DNA of 5,490 nt from Candidatus Methylomirabilota bacterium (GTDB lineage Bacteria > Methylomirabilota > Methylomirabilia > Methylomirabilales > 2-02-FULL-66-22), in contig JACQXP010000270.1 of assembly GCA_016208645.1 (NCBI GenBank), positions 1 to 5,490 on the forward strand, given 5' to 3'. Position 1 is the stretch's first letter; the number at the start of each line of letters is the position of its first letter. Of the stretch, positions 5,075-5,490 are shown one piece after another. The notes below the pieces were generated by a model. The model was given only the letters and a program-made list of their open reading frames with translations. It did not search any database and was not told the origin of the DNA. The position numbers and the translations under genes are program-made.

Positions 5075-5490
5075 CCAGCCAGGATCTCGTAGCGGGTGTG
5101 GCGGCGGGCGGGGTGGAAGCCGGCGTCCTCGATCAGGCGCTCGATCTCGTGGAGCGGGAGCATGAAGACCGCCCCCTGGGCCGTCACGACGTTTTCCTCG
5201 ATCACCGTGCTGCCCATGTCGTTCACGCCGTACTGGAGGGCGATCTGGCCGATCTTGGGCCCCTGGGTCAGCCACGAGGCCTGGATGTTCCTGATGTTGT
5301 CCAGCATCAACCGCGAGATGGCCACCGTCCGGAGATAGTCGAATCCGCTGGCCCGCTTGACGTTCGGCAGGTGCGTCCCCTCGGATTGGAAGCTCCAGGG
5401 GATGAAGGCGCGGAAGCCGCCCGTCTCGTCCTGCAGGTCACGGACCTTGACCAAGTGCTCCACCCGCTGCTCCACGGTCTCCACCGACCC
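5071..5490 (-). CDS. mqnC: MqnC, cyclic dehypoxanthinyl futalosine synthase (partial, C-terminal 139 residues)
   Basis: MqnC is a radical SAM enzyme that cyclises dehypoxanthine futalosine in the futalosine pathway to menaquinone, in the cytoplasm. The visible part begins inside the protein; the in-frame GTG at 5484 is internal and the start lies beyond the right edge. Conserved blocks are VEQRVEHLVKVRDLQDETGG followed by FRAFIPWSFQ, then DYLRTVAISRLMLDNI, then ASWLTQGPKIGQIAL, and the hallmark NDMGSTVIEENVV. The DAGFHPARR and RYEILAG end is typical. The GSTVIEENVV and IPWSFQ wording favours MqnC over the related MqnE and CofH/CofG enzymes. The N-terminal CxxxCxxC cluster motif lies outside the window, so activity cannot be judged. 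No other mqn gene is visible here. The stop codon overlaps the start of a small downstream ORF. Confidence 0.92.
   Translation of the reverse strand, partial: GSVETVEQRVEHLVKVRDLQDETGGFRAFIPWSFQSEGTHLPNVKRASGFDYLRTVAISRLMLDNIRNIQASWLTQGPKIGQIALQYGVNDMGSTVIEENVVTAQGAVFMLPLHEIERLIEDAGFHPARRHTRYEILAG

Noticed and set aside
1..5490. CRISPR array, defence island or multi-gene novel system
   Set aside because: No regularly spaced repeats, nucleases, reverse transcriptases or toxin-antitoxin pairs are present beyond the single transposase unit and one doubtful ORF remnant.

Overview
This is a GC-rich bacterial window with ordinary chromosomal genes on the minus strand and one small mobile-element gene on the plus strand. 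The organism is probably an environmental bacterium that makes menaquinone by the futalosine route, because the right edge carries the end of mqnC. The GC content, the long transposase with a DnaA-like tail and the short AATCCGAAATCC-type intergenic repeat would suit a Methylomirabilota/Rokubacteria or deltaproteobacterial lineage. That placement is inference, and nothing in the window proves it.

Left part (1-2991, all minus strand). Reading in the direction of transcription, a predicted sigma-70 promoter (3059-3087) and an approximately 60-nt leader precede rtcB, a complete RNA ligase with every metal-binding and catalytic residue present. An 80-bp spacer holding a hairpin between 12-bp direct repeats separates it from a BtuF/FepB-like metal- or corrinoid-binding domain protein that has no signal peptide. 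A textbook rho-independent terminator (601-630) follows. Only 36 bp after its T-tract, a GTG start with a good ribosome binding site opens a polytopic membrane protein that runs off the left edge.

Middle (2992-4376). The approximately 320-bp upstream region of rtcB contains a perfect 11-bp inverted repeat and no recognisable gene. It is followed by a complete REP-associated-type Y1 (HUH) transposase gene framed by a 25-bp inverted repeat that matches at 23 of 25 positions. The left copy supplies the probable -35 box of the transposase, and the right copy contains its stop codon. Gene and repeats together form a compact 1,064-bp unit, 3313-4376.

Right part (4377-5490, minus strand). Going leftward from the edge, the C-terminal 139 residues of MqnC end in a GTGA overlap with a 45-codon ORF of unknown status. 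A short coiled-coil protein built on heptad repeats follows. No CRISPR array, tRNA or rRNA was seen. The most distinctive signal is the inverted-repeat-bounded transposase unit. I do not see a convincing new multi-gene system.
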